From NIC37A-2 sp050289625 (lineage in GTDB: Bacteria > Myxococcota_A > Polyangia > Polyangiales > Polyangiaceae): a stretch of 6,464 nt of DNA. The notes below the pieces were generated by a model, which saw only the letters and a list, made by a program, of their open reading frames with translations, made no database searches and was not told where the DNA came from. The position numbers and the translations under genes are program-made. The stretch covers positions 1-6,464 of the forward strand of contig JBNKGC010000288.1 in the NCBI GenBank assembly GCA_050289625.1, in the 5' to 3' direction. Below are positions 5,506 through 6,464 of this stretch, one piece after another (positions within the stretch are counted from its first letter, which is position 1; each line of letters opens with the position of its first letter).

Positions 5506-6464
5506 GGAGTCCGGCTTGAAAATCCAGCACTGCGTAGTTTGTCAGAGGGTCGCGCCTGTGATTGTCAGTCCGCAACCGCCCGACGATGAGGATATCCACG
5601 GGGTAGCTTGCGCTCGCTGTGGCTCGTATCGGATACATCGGCGGCTGCTCCAGCAACTCACACGGGATAAGGGCCTTCCAAAGGAACTTGGGATTCGCTT
5701 GTCTGGCTTGTGCCGCATCCGAAACGACAGAGGTGAGCCGCTGATACTGACAACAACGCACGAAATCGCGTCATTGGCAGAGTCTGCACCCGTTCCGGCC
5801 GACTTCTCTGACCATATTGACAAACTGCTACTCCACATCGCAAGCTGCACCCGCCACGCTGGTCTGAGTTCCGATGAAATAGAGTGCGCCGAACTCGCTG
5901 CGCGCATGTTTCTTCCCCGCGATGCAGCGGATGGCCTCCTTCGCACACTGGAAGAGATGGGCTTTGTCCGACTCAGCGACGAGAACGAGCACTCCGTGGT
6001 GGCAACGCTACGGCCCAACGGATGGTTACGTGTTGACGAACTTCAGCGCCAACGGCCGCAAAGCAACCGCGCGTTCGTCGCGATGTCGTTCGCCGATCCC
6101 TTCCGAGAGGCATTCGAAATGGGAATCAAGCAAGCACTCCTGGAGTGCGGATACCGTCCACCGTTTCGTGTCGATGATGAGGAACATCAGGAAAAGCACG
6201 GAGAGCCCACATACGAGCGGAAGATTGACGATCGAGTAATTGCCGAAATTCGGCGCGCCAGATTCGTCATCGCGGACGTCTCAGGGCATCGACCCGCTGT
6301 CTACTACGAGGCTGGGTTTGCCGAAGGCTTGAACACGCCGACAATTTGGACGTGCCACAGCGACGACGTCGATGCCGCGTGCTTCGACACCCGGCAATTC
6401 GACCACATTCGGTGGGAGACGCCCAACGAGTTGAAGCACAGACTCAAGCAAAGGCTCGAGCGGC
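5495..6464 (+). CDS. Zinc-ribbon protein with C-terminal nucleoside 2-deoxyribosyltransferase-like domain (3' end outside window)
   Basis: The frame opens after a TAG at 5486-5488 and runs 323 codons to the window edge. The start is the ATG at 5495 (MVNMES) or the ATG at 5504. Residues 13-47 form a zinc ribbon: CVVC at 13-16 and CARCGSYRI at 39-47. Residues 60-190 are a helical middle region with RLSGLCR (68-74) and a winged-helix-like stretch (about 106-180). Residues 192-323 match the nucleoside 2-deoxyribosyltransferase-like fold: RAFVAMSF (192-199), KIDDRVIAEIRRARFVIADV (243-262), VYYEAGFAEGLNTPTIW (269-285) and FDTRQFDHIRWE (297-308). Glu272 sits where characterised deoxyribosyltransferases keep their nucleophile. 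The related fold occurs in TIR/SIR-like NAD-degrading effectors. The cytoplasmic activity is therefore likely a glycosidase or transferase on a nucleotide, nucleoside or NAD; the substrate is unknown. Sampled lines are 50-58% GC against about 68% in the large neighbours, which suggests horizontal transfer. It is divergent from the truncated gene at 4822-5505; its downstream partners are not visible. Confidence 0.85.
   Translation, partial: MVNMESGLKIQHCVVCQRVAPVIVSPQPPDDEDIHGVACARCGSYRIHRRLLQQLTRDKGLPKELGIRLSGLCRIRNDRGEPLILTTTHEIASLAESAPVPADFSDHIDKLLLHIASCTRHAGLSSDEIECAELAARMFLPRDAADGLLRTLEEMGFVRLSDENEHSVVATLRPNGWLRVDELQRQRPQSNRAFVAMSFADPFREAFEMGIKQALLECGYRPPFRVDDEEHQEKHGEPTYERKIDDRVIAEIRRARFVIADVSGHRPAVYYEAGFAEGLNTPTIWTCHSDDVDAACFDTRQFDHIRWETPNELKHRLKQRLER

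Noticed and set aside
5333..5761. 142-residue minus-strand frame considered as the missing 5' part of the Cys-rich gene through a frameshift
   Set aside because: It shows no signal peptide or lipobox and lies antisense to the zinc ribbon and helical region of the plus-strand gene, whose motifs are convincing.
1..6464. tRNA, rRNA, CRISPR array, insertion-sequence ends
   Set aside because: I saw no cloverleaf, no spaced direct repeats, no transposase motifs and no paired terminal inverted repeats.

Overview
The window looks like chromosomal DNA of a high-GC myxobacterium (Myxococcota, probably a Sorangium/Polyangia-type genome). The case rests on a lipoprotein with a Ser/Gly/Asp-rich linker and tandem Cys-rich repeats of the C-G-x-I-G-D-G-C-G type, a second Cys-rich secreted-type protein, and a large modular hydrolase with PA14 domains. 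Hand-counted sample lines give about 68% GC in the two large minus-strand genes (41/60 at 841-900 and at 2641-2700). The organism is inferred from protein style only.

Layout. Positions 1-2007 (minus): a predicted outer-membrane/secreted lipoprotein with three Cys-rich repeats, a carboxypeptidase-regulatory-like beta-sandwich and a Rossmann-like region; its 3' end lies outside the window. Positions 2015-2149 (minus): a short fragment resembling the first ~30 residues of a GNAT acetyltransferase, ending in a stop just before the lipoprotein gene. Positions 2187-4544 (minus): a 785-residue class C beta-lactamase-like serine hydrolase joined to an Fn3-associated-like segment and two PA14 domains. 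Positions 4545-4821: intergenic, with a strong GC hairpin and a weak terminator candidate. Positions 4822-5505 (minus): a Cys-rich secreted-type protein with no signal peptide, apparently missing its 5' end. Positions 5495-6464 (plus, running off the window): a zinc-ribbon protein with a C-terminal nucleoside 2-deoxyribosyltransferase-like domain.

How it fits together. The three minus-strand genes point the same way but are separated by 175-280 bp, so a single operon is not evident. They look like independent accessory genes for cell-surface or extracellular functions. The plus-strand gene is different: sampled lines are about 50-58% GC and the domain type is a cytoplasmic nucleotide/NAD-handling fold. 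It sits head-to-head with the truncated Cys-rich gene exactly where GC drops. The simplest reading is that a transferred segment, of which only the first gene is visible, landed in or replaced the 5' part of a secreted-protein gene. Whether it belongs to a defence system cannot be judged because its downstream neighbours are outside the window.
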